Below, piece by piece: positions 7,269 to 15,719 of a DNA stretch of 16,950 bases. The stretch is from UBA6136 sp044378425 (GTDB taxonomy: Bacteria > Pseudomonadota > Gammaproteobacteria > Methylococcales > Methylococcaceae), in assembly GCA_044378425.1 (NCBI GenBank), contig JBILXN010000030.1:1-16950 (forward strand), given 5' to 3'. A program made the translations under genes and the position numbers. The first letter of the stretch is position 1; every line of letters begins with the position of its first letter. The notes beneath the pieces are model-generated. The model was not told where the DNA came from, searched no databases, and saw only the letters and a program-made list of their open reading frames with translations.

Positions 7269-10200
7269 GACCGGCTTTCCGCCTCTCGGCGATACGCTGG
7301 ACCAGGACATAAAACACCGGTGTCAGCAGCAAGCCGAACAGGGTGACTCCCAGCATGCCGCTGAACACCGCGGTCCCAAGGATTTGGCGCACCTCGGCAC
7401 CTGCGCCGGTGGAGATCACCAGCGGGAACACCCCCATGATGAAGGCCAGCGACGTCATGATGATAGGCCGCAGTCGCAGGCGTGCGGCTTCCACTGCCGC
7501 CTGGTAGGGGGTAAGCCCCGCTTCCTGTCTGCGCTTGGCAAATTCGACGATCAGTATGGCGTTTTTGCTAGCCAGCCCAACCAGCACGATGAAACCAATC
7601 TGGGTAAAGATGTTGTTATCCATACCGCGTAGCCAGACGCCAGCCAGCGCACTCAAAAGGCAGATGGGCACAATCAGGATGACAGCAATCGGCAGCGACC
7701 AACTCTCATACTGGGCGGCGAGGGCCAGAAAAACAAAGATGACGCTGAGTGGAAAAATCAGAGCGGCCGTGTTGCCGGCCAGAATCTGCTGGAGGCTGAG
7801 TTCGGTCCATTCAAAGCCCATGGTCGGCGGCAGTTCCGCCTTGAGCAGTGCTTCCATCGTCGCAATCGACTGACCGGTGCTCACACCCGGCAGGGTGATG
7901 CCATTGATTTCGGCGGCGGGGTAGATGTTGTAGTGGGGAATCTTGTCCGGTCCGGCTATTGCGTTTACCTTGACCAGTGTTCCCAGCGGGACCATGTCGC
8001 CGGCCTGATTGCGGGTCTTGAGCGAGCTGATGTCATCGGGGCCTGCCCTGAATGCGGCATCGGCCTGAGTCATTACCTGATAAGTACGCCCCAGCAGATT
8101 AAAATCATTCACATAAAGCGAGCCCAGGTAAATCTGCAATGTCTCGAAGATATTGGCCAGTGGCACGTTGATCGACTTCGCCAGACTACGGTCCACATCC
8201 ACATAGACTTGCGGCACGCCGGCGCGGAAAGTTGAGAACACCCGGGCCATGCCCGGCAAGGTGCTGGCCTTGGCGATGATGTCATCAATCACCCGCGACA
8301 GTGCCTGCGGCCCCTGATTGGTGAGGTCTTGAATCTGCAGCTTGAAGCCACCGACAGTGCTCAGTCCCCGAACAGGCGGCGGAGCGAACACGGCGATAAA
8401 GGCATCATCAAGGGTGGCCAAACGCTTTTGCAGGGTTGCCACCATGGCTTCGGTTTGCAGGGTGGGATCACCGCTACGCAGATCCGGATTGCTCAGGCGG
8501 GTGAACAAGGTGCCGGCATTGGACTGATTGGATGACGACAGCACCGAAAAGCCGGCGTAGGCATTGACATGCGTGATACCGGGCGTGTCGAGGATGATGG
8601 CGCTGGCCTCCTTGATCACGGCCCGGGTTCGCTCAAGCGAGGCCGCATCCGGCAGTTGGGCATAGACAATCAGGTAACCCATGTCCTGCGCCGGTATAAA
8701 GCCGGTCGGGACTTTATCGAACGCCAGAAAATTCAGGCCGTTGAGTAGCAGATAAAGCACCATGACCCCGCCGGCCATCCGAATCAGGCGCCCGACCAGC
8801 CAGACATAGCCATTGCCGAAGTATTCAAACAGGCGGTTGAAGCCGCGGAATGCCCACCCAAACACGGTATCAATGACGCGGGTAAGCCGGTCATGATTGT
8901 GATGATCGCGATCCAGCAACAAAGCGCACAGTGCCGGGCTGAGCGTCAGTGAGTTGAATGCGGAAATGACCGTCGATACGGCGATGGTCAGGGCGAACTG
9001 CCGATAAAAGGCACCGGAAACGCCGGTGATGAAGGTCGTGGGTACGAAAACAGCCACCAGTACCCAGGCTGTCGCCACGATGGGGCCAACGACTTCGCTC
9101 ATGGCCTGACGGGTGGCTTCCCGGGCCCGCATCCCCAGGGCCATGTTGCGCTCGACGTTTTCGACCACGACGATCGCATCGTCCACCACGATGCCGATCG
9201 CCAGCACCAGCCCGAACAGCGACAGGGTATTGAGTGACAGCCCCATTGCGGCCATGACGGCGAAGGTGCCGATCAGTGACACAGGGACGGCCAGTATCGG
9301 AATCAGTGTCGCCCGCCAGGTTTGCAGAAAGATCAACACCACCAGCACGACCAGCAGAATCGCCTCAAAGAGTGTGGTGATGACCTTGTCGATCGATTGC
9401 TGAATAAATACCACGGTATCGTAGGACAGGATGTAATCCAGCCCCTCGGGGAAGCGCTGTTTCAGCTTCTCCATCGCAGCGACAACGGCCTCCTTGGTTT
9501 TGAGGGCATTGCTGCCGGGCATCTGGAACACGGCAAGACCGACGCTGTGCTGACCGTCCAGAAACAACTCGGCGTTGTAGTCCTTGGAACCCATCTCAAT
9601 CCGGGCGATATCCCTGAGCCGGGTGATCTGCCCCTCCTGACCCGTCTTGATGATGATGTCGGCAAATTGCCCAGGCTCGGTCAGCCGGCCCTGGGTCATG
9701 ACCGTAAACTGAAAATCGGTGTGCGCGGGACTGGGCGGGCCGCCGACGACCCCGGCGGCAACCTGAATGTTCTGTTCGCGAATGGCGCGTACCACATCAG
9801 AGGCTGTCAGATTGCGGGCAGCGACCTTGCCCGGATCCAGCCAGATGCGCATGCTGTACTCACGGCCACCGAACAGGGTGATATCGCCCACACCCGAAAT
9901 ACGCGCCAGCGTGTCCTTGATCTGCAACAACGCGTAGTTGGTCATGTAGACGTTGTCGTAGCGCTGATCCGGTGAGGTCAGGTTGATCACCATGCTGAGG
10001 TCGGGGCTGCGTTTGCGCACTACAATGCCCTGCCGTCGCACTTCTTCAGGCAACCTCGGCTCTGCCAGCGACACCCGGTTCTGCACCTGAACCTGGGCCT
10101 TGTCGAGATTGGTCCCTTGCTTGAATGTCACGGTCAGCTGCATGACGCCGTCGTTGGAGGATTGTGAAGACATATACAGCATGTCCTCCACTCCGTTGAC

Positions 10201-10413
10201 TTCCTGCTCCAGCGGCGTTGCAACCGTTTCCGAGAGTACCTTGGCATTGGCGCCAGGAAAAATAGCGCGTATCTGTACGCTGGGCGGAGCGATTTCCGGA
10301 TACTGGGCGATGGGGAGGCCCATGAGCGAAAGAGTGCCGATCAGCACAATCAGAATCGACAGTACCGAGGCGAAAATTGGCCGCTGGATGAAGAAATGGG
10401 TGAAGCGATTCAT
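7261..10413 (-). CDS. RND (HAE1) multidrug efflux pump, MexF/OqxB-like inner-membrane subunit
   Basis: 1050 residues from ATG 10413 (MNRFTHFFIQRPIFASV, the standard RND start). A TTG 48 bp upstream gives only a charged extension overlapping the adaptor gene and is rejected. The pump has TM1, a first periplasmic porter loop (PLEQEVNGVEDMLYM near the start), and the TM4 proton-relay pair D411-D412 in GIVVDDAIVVVENVER. The second half repeats the layout with TM7 and a second porter loop, and ends in TM10-12 (GLASKNAILIVEFAKRR, then a cluster from LRLRPIIMTSLAF). It uses the proton gradient to export drugs, solvents or other amphiphiles through the adaptor and channel encoded on either side. Closest by motif memory are MexF and OqxB. 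Full length with no frameshift. Exact substrates cannot be predicted. Confidence 0.97.
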   Translation of the reverse strand: MNRFTHFFIQRPIFASVLSILIVLIGTLSLMGLPIAQYPEIAPPSVQIRAIFPGANAKVLSETVATPLEQEVNGVEDMLYMSSQSSNDGVMQLTVTFKQGTNLDKAQVQVQNRVSLAEPRLPEEVRRQGIVVRKRSPDLSMVINLTSPDQRYDNVYMTNYALLQIKDTLARISGVGDITLFGGREYSMRIWLDPGKVAARNLTASDVVRAIREQNIQVAAGVVGGPPSPAHTDFQFTVMTQGRLTEPGQFADIIIKTGQEGQITRLRDIARIEMGSKDYNAELFLDGQHSVGLAVFQMPGSNALKTKEAVVAAMEKLKQRFPEGLDYILSYDTVVFIQQSIDKVITTLFEAILLVVLVVLIFLQTWRATLIPILAVPVSLIGTFAVMAAMGLSLNTLSLFGLVLAIGIVVDDAIVVVENVERNMALGMRAREATRQAMSEVVGPIVATAWVLVAVFVPTTFITGVSGAFYRQFALTIAVSTVISAFNSLTLSPALCALLLDRDHHNHDRLTRVIDTVFGWAFRGFNRLFEYFGNGYVWLVGRLIRMAGGVMVLYLLLNGLNFLAFDKVPTGFIPAQDMGYLIVYAQLPDAASLERTRAVIKEASAIILDTPGITHVNAYAGFSVLSSSNQSNAGTLFTRLSNPDLRSGDPTLQTEAMVATLQKRLATLDDAFIAVFAPPPVRGLSTVGGFKLQIQDLTNQGPQALSRVIDDIIAKASTLPGMARVFSTFRAGVPQVYVDVDRSLAKSINVPLANIFETLQIYLGSLYVNDFNLLGRTYQVMTQADAAFRAGPDDISSLKTRNQAGDMVPLGTLVKVNAIAGPDKIPHYNIYPAAEINGITLPGVSTGQSIATMEALLKAELPPTMGFEWTELSLQQILAGNTAALIFPLSVIFVFLALAAQYESWSLPIAVILIVPICLLSALAGVWLRGMDNNIFTQIGFIVLVGLASKNAILIVEFAKRRQEAGLTPYQAAVEAARLRLRPIIMTSLAFIMGVFPLVISTGAGAEVRQILGTAVFSGMLGVTLFGLLLTPVFYVLVQRIAERRKAGHD

Positions 10414-10423
10414 GCCAATGCGA

Positions 10424-11629
10424 TCAATTCGATCCCGCCTGACCGTCAAAGGGTTCGGCAATGCGCTCAGCCGCCACCTTTACGCCCGGACGCAATTTGG
10501 GAAGACCGTCCACCACGACCTCATCACTGAGACTCAGCCCCGCCGTAACGGCCCTGAACGTGCCGAACGGACCACCCATTTCGATCCGCCGGTACTCGAT
10601 GGTGCCATCGGGCTTTGCCACCCAGACGTATTTCTGATCCTGATCGGTGGCTATTGCTCTGCCCGGTATGACCAGGGCAGGGTGGGGCTTGCCGCCATGA
10701 ATCCTGACGCGGGCGAACAGGCCGGGACTGAGCAGCTCTGACGGATTGGGGAATATGCCGCGCACCCGCAGGGTGCCGGTTGCAGGGTCCATCCGGGGGT
10801 CTACATAGTCGATGTGGCCCTTGTGCGGGTAACCTGTTTCATCGACCAGCCCCAGTTCGGCGATGATCCAGCCATCACCATGGTCACTGCGCTCACCGCT
10901 GGCCGACAGCCGGCGGTACTTGAGCACTGCGCGCTCATCGGTGTCGAGATAGACATAGATGGGATCGACCGAAACAATGTGGGTGAGCAGGGTTTGGTCA
11001 CCACTGACCAGATTTCCGGGCGTGATGAGTTCGCGACCGATGCGGCCATTGATGGGGGAGCGTACCTGAGTGAATTCCAGATTGAGCCGCGCCATTTGCA
11101 CGGCCGCCTCCGCCCCATTCAGTGTCGCGGTGGATTCGGTCTGGCCCTGAATACGGGCCTCGTATTCCTCATCGGAGATCGCCTTGGAGAGCCGCAAACG
11201 CTCAGCGCGCTTGAGATCATTCTGGGCCAGTTGCAGTTTGCTGCGGCTCCGGCTCAATTCGGCCTCCGCCCGTTTCAGATCCGCGGCATAGCTGCGCGAA
11301 TCGATTACGAACAGCAAGTCGCCTTTTTTCACATGATCGCCATCCCTAAATCGAACCTGCTCCAGATAGCCGCTAACCCGCGCCCTGACCTCAACCGATT
11401 CGATGGCTTCGATACGCCCGGTGTAGCTGTCCCAGTCCAGCACGGCCTCCTGCAGCGGTGTGACGGTCTTGACCGGCACCGGCGGCATTTTGCTTGAACC
11501 TGTCGCGGGTACGGGTGCCTGTTCACAGCCGACCAGGGTAATCAACCCAGCGAAAAGTATGGCCTTCAATGAGCTTCGACTACCACTGGGTGTTTCAGGC
11601 GAGAGGGATGGCGGGCGATTGACGGGCAT
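10424..11629 (-). CDS. RND efflux periplasmic adaptor (membrane fusion protein), MexE/OqxA-like
   Basis: 401 residues from ATG 11629. The lipoprotein signal ends in LVGC (Cys35). Then come the HlyD-like barrel-sandwich/lipoyl half (EVRARVSGYLEQVRFRDGDHVKKGDLLFVID), a coiled-coil hairpin (about 110-180, rich in Ala/Leu/Arg/Glu), the second lipoyl half (TQVRSPINGRIG) and the C-terminal beta-barrel (VRGIFPNPSELLSPGLFARVRI, then LVIPGRAI). It bridges the inner-membrane pump and outer-membrane channel. It is first in the efflux operon; the pump ATG follows after 10 bp. The gap upstream to ygfX is 96 bp and includes TAGAAT (minus strand, 11664-11669) as a possible -10 box, but no convincing -35, so separate transcription is not shown. 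No regulator gene adjoins. Confidence 0.96.
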   Translation of the reverse strand: MPVNRPPSLSPETPSGSRSSLKAILFAGLITLVGCEQAPVPATGSSKMPPVPVKTVTPLQEAVLDWDSYTGRIEAIESVEVRARVSGYLEQVRFRDGDHVKKGDLLFVIDSRSYAADLKRAEAELSRSRSKLQLAQNDLKRAERLRLSKAISDEEYEARIQGQTESTATLNGAEAAVQMARLNLEFTQVRSPINGRIGRELITPGNLVSGDQTLLTHIVSVDPIYVYLDTDERAVLKYRRLSASGERSDHGDGWIIAELGLVDETGYPHKGHIDYVDPRMDPATGTLRVRGIFPNPSELLSPGLFARVRIHGGKPHPALVIPGRAIATDQDQKYVWVAKPDGTIEYRRIEMGGPFGTFRAVTAGLSLSDEVVVDGLPKLRPGVKVAAERIAEPFDGQAGSN

Positions 11630-11725
11630 GAAGGTTGATTAGGAATACTACGGTCGTCCCGCCATTCTACATGGAGAGTTCAATGGACGGTTCGACAGGT
11701 CCCAGGGTCAGGCTGATCTTAAACC

Positions 11726-12145
11726 CTAAGCTCCGATCCGAAGCCGGACCCGCAGTCGACGGAAGGATTCGGGGTCCGTGCTATCGCGGCAGATCGGAAT
11801 GGCTCGCCGGCCCTGAGACGATGCTAAGTGCAAGATGACCAGCCAGGGTGTGATGACCGAGGACGGCTCAAGGCTAGCCCGGGTCAACCCGTCCCGCTCG
11901 ATGATCTCCCAGTCGCCATCAGCCAGCAGGGTCAGACCCCGGTAGCGGTCGCGTCCACGCCAGTAAAACGCCTGACTGGCGATCACCGCCATCCCTAGCA
12001 AGGCCTTTACCCACACAGGCAGCGGGCTTGCTGCAGAAGCCAGCAGCGCCAGACCGTGCAGCAGAATCAGACTTGTTGCCAGGCTGGGGGAGGGTTCAAG
12101 TATGAGATGCAGCGGTGGAGAGAATGCGGTCGACGAGGGCGGCAA
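11726..12145 (-). CDS. ygfX: YgfX (CptA-like) membrane protein
   Basis: 139 residues, beginning at TTG 12145; no in-frame ATG lies between there and the conserved start of the family sequence. The N-terminal LHLILEPSPSLATSLILLHGLALLA and a second hydrophobic stretch (about 43-62) form the usual two-helix membrane hairpin. A cytoplasmic tail follows (WRGRDRYRGLTLLADGDWEI to the end), matching the YgfX layout. In E. coli YgfX (CptA) is encoded with SdhE (CptB), was proposed to act with it as a toxin-antitoxin pair, and that view is disputed. Here the gene overlaps sdhE by 50 bp and ends the sdh operon, which ties it to complex II. The TTG start and long overlap suggest low, coupled expression. 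The start is the least certain part of this call. Confidence 0.85.
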   Translation of the reverse strand: MPPSSTAFSPPLHLILEPSPSLATSLILLHGLALLASAASPLPVWVKALLGMAVIASQAFYWRGRDRYRGLTLLADGDWEIIERDGLTRASLEPSSVITPWLVILHLASSQGRRAIPICRDSTDPESFRRLRVRLRIGA

Positions 12146-12350
12146 GTACGGGATCCCCGGGGGTGAGTGCGCGGTAAAAATACCGCCAGAGCGTATCGTC
12201 GGACTCCTCCAGCAAACGCTGTAACAGGGCTGTTTCAGCAGCGCCCAGGGGGTCCGGTAATGTCTGGCAGTGGTTAAGATGGGCCAATAACAGGTAATCG
12301 AGCTCCTTCATGCCGCGCCGACAGCGCCAGCGGAGTTGTGCCTGATGCAT
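12096..12350 (-). CDS. sdhE: SdhE, FAD assembly factor for succinate dehydrogenase
   Basis: 84 residues from ATG 12350. The family-defining RGxxE motif is present (R12-G13-M-K-E16) within RRGMKELDYLL. The later DDTLWRYFYRA and the short helical, acidic composition also fit SdhE/YgfY. In bacteria SdhE promotes covalent attachment of FAD to SdhA; the eukaryotic homologue is SDHAF2 (Sdh5). It is cytoplasmic. A Shine-Dalgarno GAGGA lies 9 nt upstream, inside the last codons of sdhB, and the gap to the sdhB stop is 5 bp, so it is translated with the sdh operon. Many gammaproteobacteria have sdhE away from sdhCDAB; here it sits directly behind its client genes. Confidence 0.94.
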   Translation of the reverse strand: MHQAQLRWRCRRGMKELDYLLLAHLNHCQTLPDPLGAAETALLQRLLEESDDTLWRYFYRALTPGDPVLAALVDRILSTAASHT

Positions 12351-12355
12351 GGGGG

Positions 12356-13138
12356 TTAGTCCTCGCGATCACGCATTTTGAGCTTGATGTCGGCGATGGC
12401 CTTGGCCGGATTCAGTCCTTTGGGGCAACTGTCGGTGCAGTTCATGATCGTGTGGCAGCGATAAAGCTTGAAGGGGTCTTCCAATGCATCAAGCCGCTGG
12501 CGGGTCTCCCGGTCGCGGCTGTCCTTGATCCAGCGCTGGGCCTGCAACAGGACGGCTGGCCCGAGATATTTGTCGCCGTTCCACCAGTAGCTGGGGCAAC
12601 TGGTCGAGCAACACGCGCAGAGTATGCACTCGTAAAGGCCATCCAGTTCAGCCCGCTCGCTGTGAGACTGCAGGTGTTCCCGGCCATTGGCGGGTGGCTC
12701 ATCAGCCTCCAGCCAGGGCTTGATGGAGGCGTACTGCTGATAGATCTGGGTCATGTCAGGCACCAGATCCTTGATAACGGGCAGATGGGGCAGGGGATAG
12801 ATCCTCACGGTCGAGGCACACTCATCCAGCGCCTTGGTACAGGCTAGCGTGTTACGGCCGTCGATATTCATGGCGCAGGACCCGCAGACGCCTTCACGGC
12901 AGGAGCGGCGAAAGGTGAGGGTACTGTCGATCTCGTTTTTCACGGTGAGCAGGGCGTCCAGCACCATCGGCCCGCAGTGAGCAAGGTCTATCTCGTAGCT
13001 GTCGAGTCGCGGATTCTGACCGCTATCGGGGTCATAGCGGTAAATTTCTATGCGGCGGGTGTCAACGGCACCGGCGGGCGCAGGGTGGTGCTGACCACGG
13101 ACGACCTTGGCGTTGGCTGGCAGGGTGAAGAGGGCCAT
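12356..13138 (-). CDS. sdhB: Succinate dehydrogenase iron-sulfur subunit SdhB
   Basis: 260 residues from ATG 13138. The upstream in-frame GTG/ATG cluster (13202-13210) would overlap sdhA by about 40 bp and add an unrelated N-terminus, while the chosen ATG has an AGGAG 9 nt before it. Three clusters are readable: [2Fe-2S] at C80, C85, C88 and C100; [4Fe-4S] at C171, C174, C177 and C238; [3Fe-4S] at C181, C228 and C234. It carries electrons from the SdhA flavin to ubiquinone at the membrane. The N-terminal extension before RRIEIYRYDPD and the total length resemble the alphaproteobacterial/mitochondrial form more than the 238-residue E. coli protein. Confidence 0.97.
   Translation of the reverse strand: MALFTLPANAKVVRGQHHPAPAGAVDTRRIEIYRYDPDSGQNPRLDSYEIDLAHCGPMVLDALLTVKNEIDSTLTFRRSCREGVCGSCAMNIDGRNTLACTKALDECASTVRIYPLPHLPVIKDLVPDMTQIYQQYASIKPWLEADEPPANGREHLQSHSERAELDGLYECILCACCSTSCPSYWWNGDKYLGPAVLLQAQRWIKDSRDRETRQRLDALEDPFKLYRCHTIMNCTDSCPKGLNPAKAIADIKLKMRDRED
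12360..12364 (-). promoter_or_regulatory. Ribosome binding site of sdhE
   Basis: GAGGA on the minus strand, 9 nt before the sdhE ATG. It overlaps the final codons of sdhB, so the site is used by ribosomes re-initiating after sdhB. Confidence 0.6.
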
Positions 13139-13147
13139 GGTGTGGGG

Positions 13148-13152
13148 CTCCT
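13148..13152 (-). promoter_or_regulatory. Ribosome binding site of sdhB (decides the start)
   Basis: AGGAG on the minus strand, 9 nt before ATG 13138, in the 28-bp gap after sdhA. It supports the MALFTLPANAK start over the earlier ATGs at 13204 and 13207, which lie inside sdhA. Confidence 0.65.
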
Positions 13153-13166
13153 GGTTCGGGTGTTCT

Positions 13167-14954
13167 TCAGTACACGCGCTTGGCCGGTGGGATGACTGCG
13201 ACATCATCACTTAGGGTGTAAAGGTGGACCGGCCGGTAATCAATCGCAAGCCTGTTGGCAGCATCCAGCCAGAGCAGCGAGTGCTTCAGCCAGTGTTCAT
13301 CATCCCGCTCCGGATAGTCATCGCGTGCATGGGCCCCCCGGCTTTCGCGGCGATTCAGGGCGCCGGCGAGGGTGACCATTGACTGGCTGAGCAGATTTTC
13401 GAGTTCCAGTGTCTCCACCAGATCGGTATTCCAGATCAGCGAGTGATCATCCAGCCGGACCTTGCGGAACGAGTCAATGATGCCGGCCAGTGTGTCCATG
13501 CCCTCTTGCAGCAACGCGCCAGTGCGAAACACGCTGGCATGTCGCTGCATGGTACGTTGCATGGCGACACGAATGTCTGCACTGCGGAGACTGCCCCGAG
13601 CGTGTCGCAGGCGATCGAATCGATCAAGTGAGGCGGCCCAGTGAGAACCGGATAGCGGTTTGTGGGCTTGCCCCGGCGCTATCAGTTCAGCCGCCCGGAT
13701 GGCCGCCGCCCGGCCAAATACTACGAGGTCAAGCAGGGAATTGGAGCCCAGACGATTGGCCCCATGGACCGAGACACAGGCCGCTTCGCCTATCGCCATC
13801 AAGCCCGGCACTACCGATTCGGGGTCGCCATTACGGAGTGTAACGACTTCGCCCCGGTAGTTGGCGGGAATACCGCCCATGTTGTAATGAACTGTGGGCA
13901 AGACCGGCATCGGCTGTTTGCGAACATCAATTCCCGCGAAAATGCGGGCGGTCTCGGCGATGCCGGGGAGTCGCTCATCAATGATCGCGGGGTCAACGTG
14001 TTCGAGGTGCAGGTAGACGAAGTCCTTGTGCGGTCCGCAACCGCGACCCTCGTTGATTTCAAGGGTGATTGCCCGGCTGACGACATCGCGTGAGGCAAGA
14101 TCGCGAGCATGGGGCGCATAGCGGGCCATGAAGCGTTCACCCTCGGCATTGGTCAGGTAACCCCCTTCGCCCCGCACCCCTTCGCTGATCAGGCAGCCTG
14201 CGCCATAGATACCAGTCGGGTGGAACTGGACGAATTCCATATCCTGCAACGGCAGGCCCGCCCTTAGAACCATGCCGTTGCCATCGCCGGTCGTGGTGTG
14301 GGCCGAAGTGCAGGAAAAATAGCTGCGGCCATAGCCACCGGTGGCCAGTATGACCTGATGTCCCCGAAACACGTGCAGACTGCCATCTTCAAGTCGCCAG
14401 GCCAGCACACCGCGGCAGACGCCCTCATCCATAATAAGATCAAGGGTGATGTACTCGATAAAGAACTCGACCTGATGCTTCAGTGACTGCTGGTAGAGCG
14501 TGTGCAGAATGGCGTGTCCGGTATGATCGGCCGCCGCACAGGTGCGCTGGGCGCTACCCTCGCCAAAATGAGTGGTCATGCCGCCAAAGGCACGCTGGTA
14601 AATTCTGCCGTCCTCGGTACGCGAAAAGGGGACGCCGAGATGCTCAAGCTCAATGACGGCGGATATCGCCTCACGGCACATATACTCGATGGCGTCCTGA
14701 TCACCCAGCCAATCGGAACCCTTGACGGTGTCATACATGTGCCAGCGCCAGTCGTCCTCACCCATGTTGCCCAGCGCCGCACTGATACCGCCCTGAGCCG
14801 CGACGGTGTGACTGCGGGTCGGGAACACCTTGCTGATACAGGCGGTGCGCAGGCCACGTTCAGCCAGACCGAGCGTTGCCCGCAGTCCGGCACCGCCGGC
14901 GCCTACCACGATGGCATCGTAGTGATGTTCTGTGATCGGATAGGCTGGGCCCAT
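13167..14954 (-). CDS. sdhA: Succinate dehydrogenase flavoprotein subunit SdhA
   Basis: 595 residues from ATG 14954. The N-terminal Rossmann motif is VVGAGGAG (17-24). RSHTVAAQGG contains the FAD-attachment His (H49). The capping and active-site region is seen in FGEGSAQRTCAAADHTGHA and in LPTVHYNMGGIP. The HGANRLGSNSLLDLVVFGRA block and the C-terminal RESRGAHARDDYPERDDEHW are the family's closing motifs. It oxidises succinate to fumarate in the TCA cycle on the cytoplasmic face of complex II. Length and motifs are complete. It starts 1 bp after sdhD, so the genes are tightly coupled. Two encoded assembly factors (SdhE and the SDHAF4-like protein) target this subunit. Confidence 0.98.
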   Translation of the reverse strand: MGPAYPITEHHYDAIVVGAGGAGLRATLGLAERGLRTACISKVFPTRSHTVAAQGGISAALGNMGEDDWRWHMYDTVKGSDWLGDQDAIEYMCREAISAVIELEHLGVPFSRTEDGRIYQRAFGGMTTHFGEGSAQRTCAAADHTGHAILHTLYQQSLKHQVEFFIEYITLDLIMDEGVCRGVLAWRLEDGSLHVFRGHQVILATGGYGRSYFSCTSAHTTTGDGNGMVLRAGLPLQDMEFVQFHPTGIYGAGCLISEGVRGEGGYLTNAEGERFMARYAPHARDLASRDVVSRAITLEINEGRGCGPHKDFVYLHLEHVDPAIIDERLPGIAETARIFAGIDVRKQPMPVLPTVHYNMGGIPANYRGEVVTLRNGDPESVVPGLMAIGEAACVSVHGANRLGSNSLLDLVVFGRAAAIRAAELIAPGQAHKPLSGSHWAASLDRFDRLRHARGSLRSADIRVAMQRTMQRHASVFRTGALLQEGMDTLAGIIDSFRKVRLDDHSLIWNTDLVETLELENLLSQSMVTLAGALNRRESRGAHARDDYPERDDEHWLKHSLLWLDAANRLAIDYRPVHLYTLSDDVAVIPPAKRVY

Positions 14955-14955
14955 G

Positions 14956-15306
14956 TCAGATTACCTGGTTCAGAGTCAACGTGAGAGCGGACAGGCAGAG
15001 CATAAGACCGGTCCCCCATAAGCTGATGCGTATGGCCCATAGCGCACCGGTATGCCAGCGCGGCGCGTGGACATAATCCTCAATCACCATCTGCAGGCCG
15101 AGACCGGCATGGTAGAGGCCAATCAGGCCAAAACTGATGAGCCCGGCAACCCGCCAGGGCGACTGCAGGCGCGTCAGCAGACCGGCATGATCAAGCCTGG
15201 GTAATTCGGCTATGAATAGCGCCAGCCAGAGCGCGAGGGGGATTAACGCCACCGCGCTGAACTGCTGATGCCGCCAGTGACGCGTCGCCGGATGCTGTTG
15301 GCTCAT
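14956..15306 (-). CDS. sdhD: Succinate dehydrogenase membrane anchor subunit SdhD
   Basis: 116 residues, three predicted membrane helices (about 18-34, 50-72 and 88-112). The motif YHAGLGLQMVIEDYVH (65-80) contains a candidate heme-ligand His (H66) and the ubiquinone-site Asp77-Tyr78, matching E. coli D82-Y83. With SdhC it anchors SdhAB and binds heme b and quinone. The ATG overlaps the sdhC stop in an ATGA quartet, a translational-coupling signature. Confidence 0.95.
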   Translation of the reverse strand: MSQQHPATRHWRHQQFSAVALIPLALWLALFIAELPRLDHAGLLTRLQSPWRVAGLISFGLIGLYHAGLGLQMVIEDYVHAPRWHTGALWAIRISLWGTGLMLCLSALTLTLNQVI

Positions 15307-15719
15307 ACGGCACCTGCAGCGTTAAAGACGAACAGCAGGCCCGTCAGCAGGACCGAGGCCATAACTTCGATGAGATTGAACGTGAACTGGGCGTTCCGTG
15401 CAAAGCCACGACCGCTATCCCATATCAGGTGACGGACGCCATGACAGGCGTGGAAGACCAGCGCATAGATGAAGCCCCAGAGCAGTACCTGTCCGGGCAG
15501 GGAAGCCAGCCAGAGCCGGGCCGATTCATACACTTCAGGGCCGATCGCCGCGAGGGTCAGCAGCAGCGTCAGTAGCAGCAGGCCGCCGCACAGAAAGAGT
15601 CCGGTGATGCGATGGCTGATGGAAAGCAGGGCAGTCAGCGGCAGTCGGTAGATCTGCAGGTGAGGTGATAGCGGTCGATTGACCTTGGGGGTACTGGCGG
15701 CCGGGTTGCGGGCTCGCAT
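15303..15719 (-). CDS. sdhC: Succinate dehydrogenase cytochrome b556 subunit SdhC
   Basis: 138 residues from ATG 15719. NRPLSPHLQIYRLPLTALLSISHRITG holds the quinone-site Ser33 and Arg37 (S-x-x-H-R-x-T-G). The second helix has FHACHGVRHLIWD, with H90 aligned to the E. coli heme ligand H84 and additional His at 93 and 97. Three membrane helices are predicted. The RPLSPHLQIYR opening is typical of the alphaproteobacterial/mitochondrial type. Its ATG shares one base with the stop of the preceding SDHAF4-like gene (TGATG); no separate Shine-Dalgarno is obvious, consistent with coupled translation. Confidence 0.96.
   Translation of the reverse strand: MRARNPAASTPKVNRPLSPHLQIYRLPLTALLSISHRITGLFLCGGLLLLTLLLTLAAIGPEVYESARLWLASLPGQVLLWGFIYALVFHACHGVRHLIWDSGRGFARNAQFTFNLIEVMASVLLTGLLFVFNAAGAV

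Noticed and set aside
9322..9975. 217-codon plus-strand open frame opposite the RND pump
   Set aside because: Shadow of a well-conserved pump gene; His/Gly/Asp-rich reading typical of an antisense frame in GC-rich DNA.
10414..10461. Longer RND pump starting at TTG 10461
   Set aside because: Charged 16-residue extension overlapping the adaptor gene; the family start MNRFTHFFIQRPIF is at ATG 10413.
10814..11497. 227-codon plus-strand open frame opposite the adaptor gene
   Set aside because: Antisense shadow; the minus-strand adaptor has a lipobox and all family motifs.
11664..11669. TAGAAT -10-like hexamer before the efflux operon
   Set aside because: No acceptable -35 at 16-18 bp upstream; kept only as a hint in the adaptor entry.
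13139..13210. Longer sdhB starting from GTG 13210 or ATG 13207/13204
   Set aside because: It would overlap the sdhA end and add residues unlike SdhB, while ATG 13138 has a good AGGAG at 9 nt.
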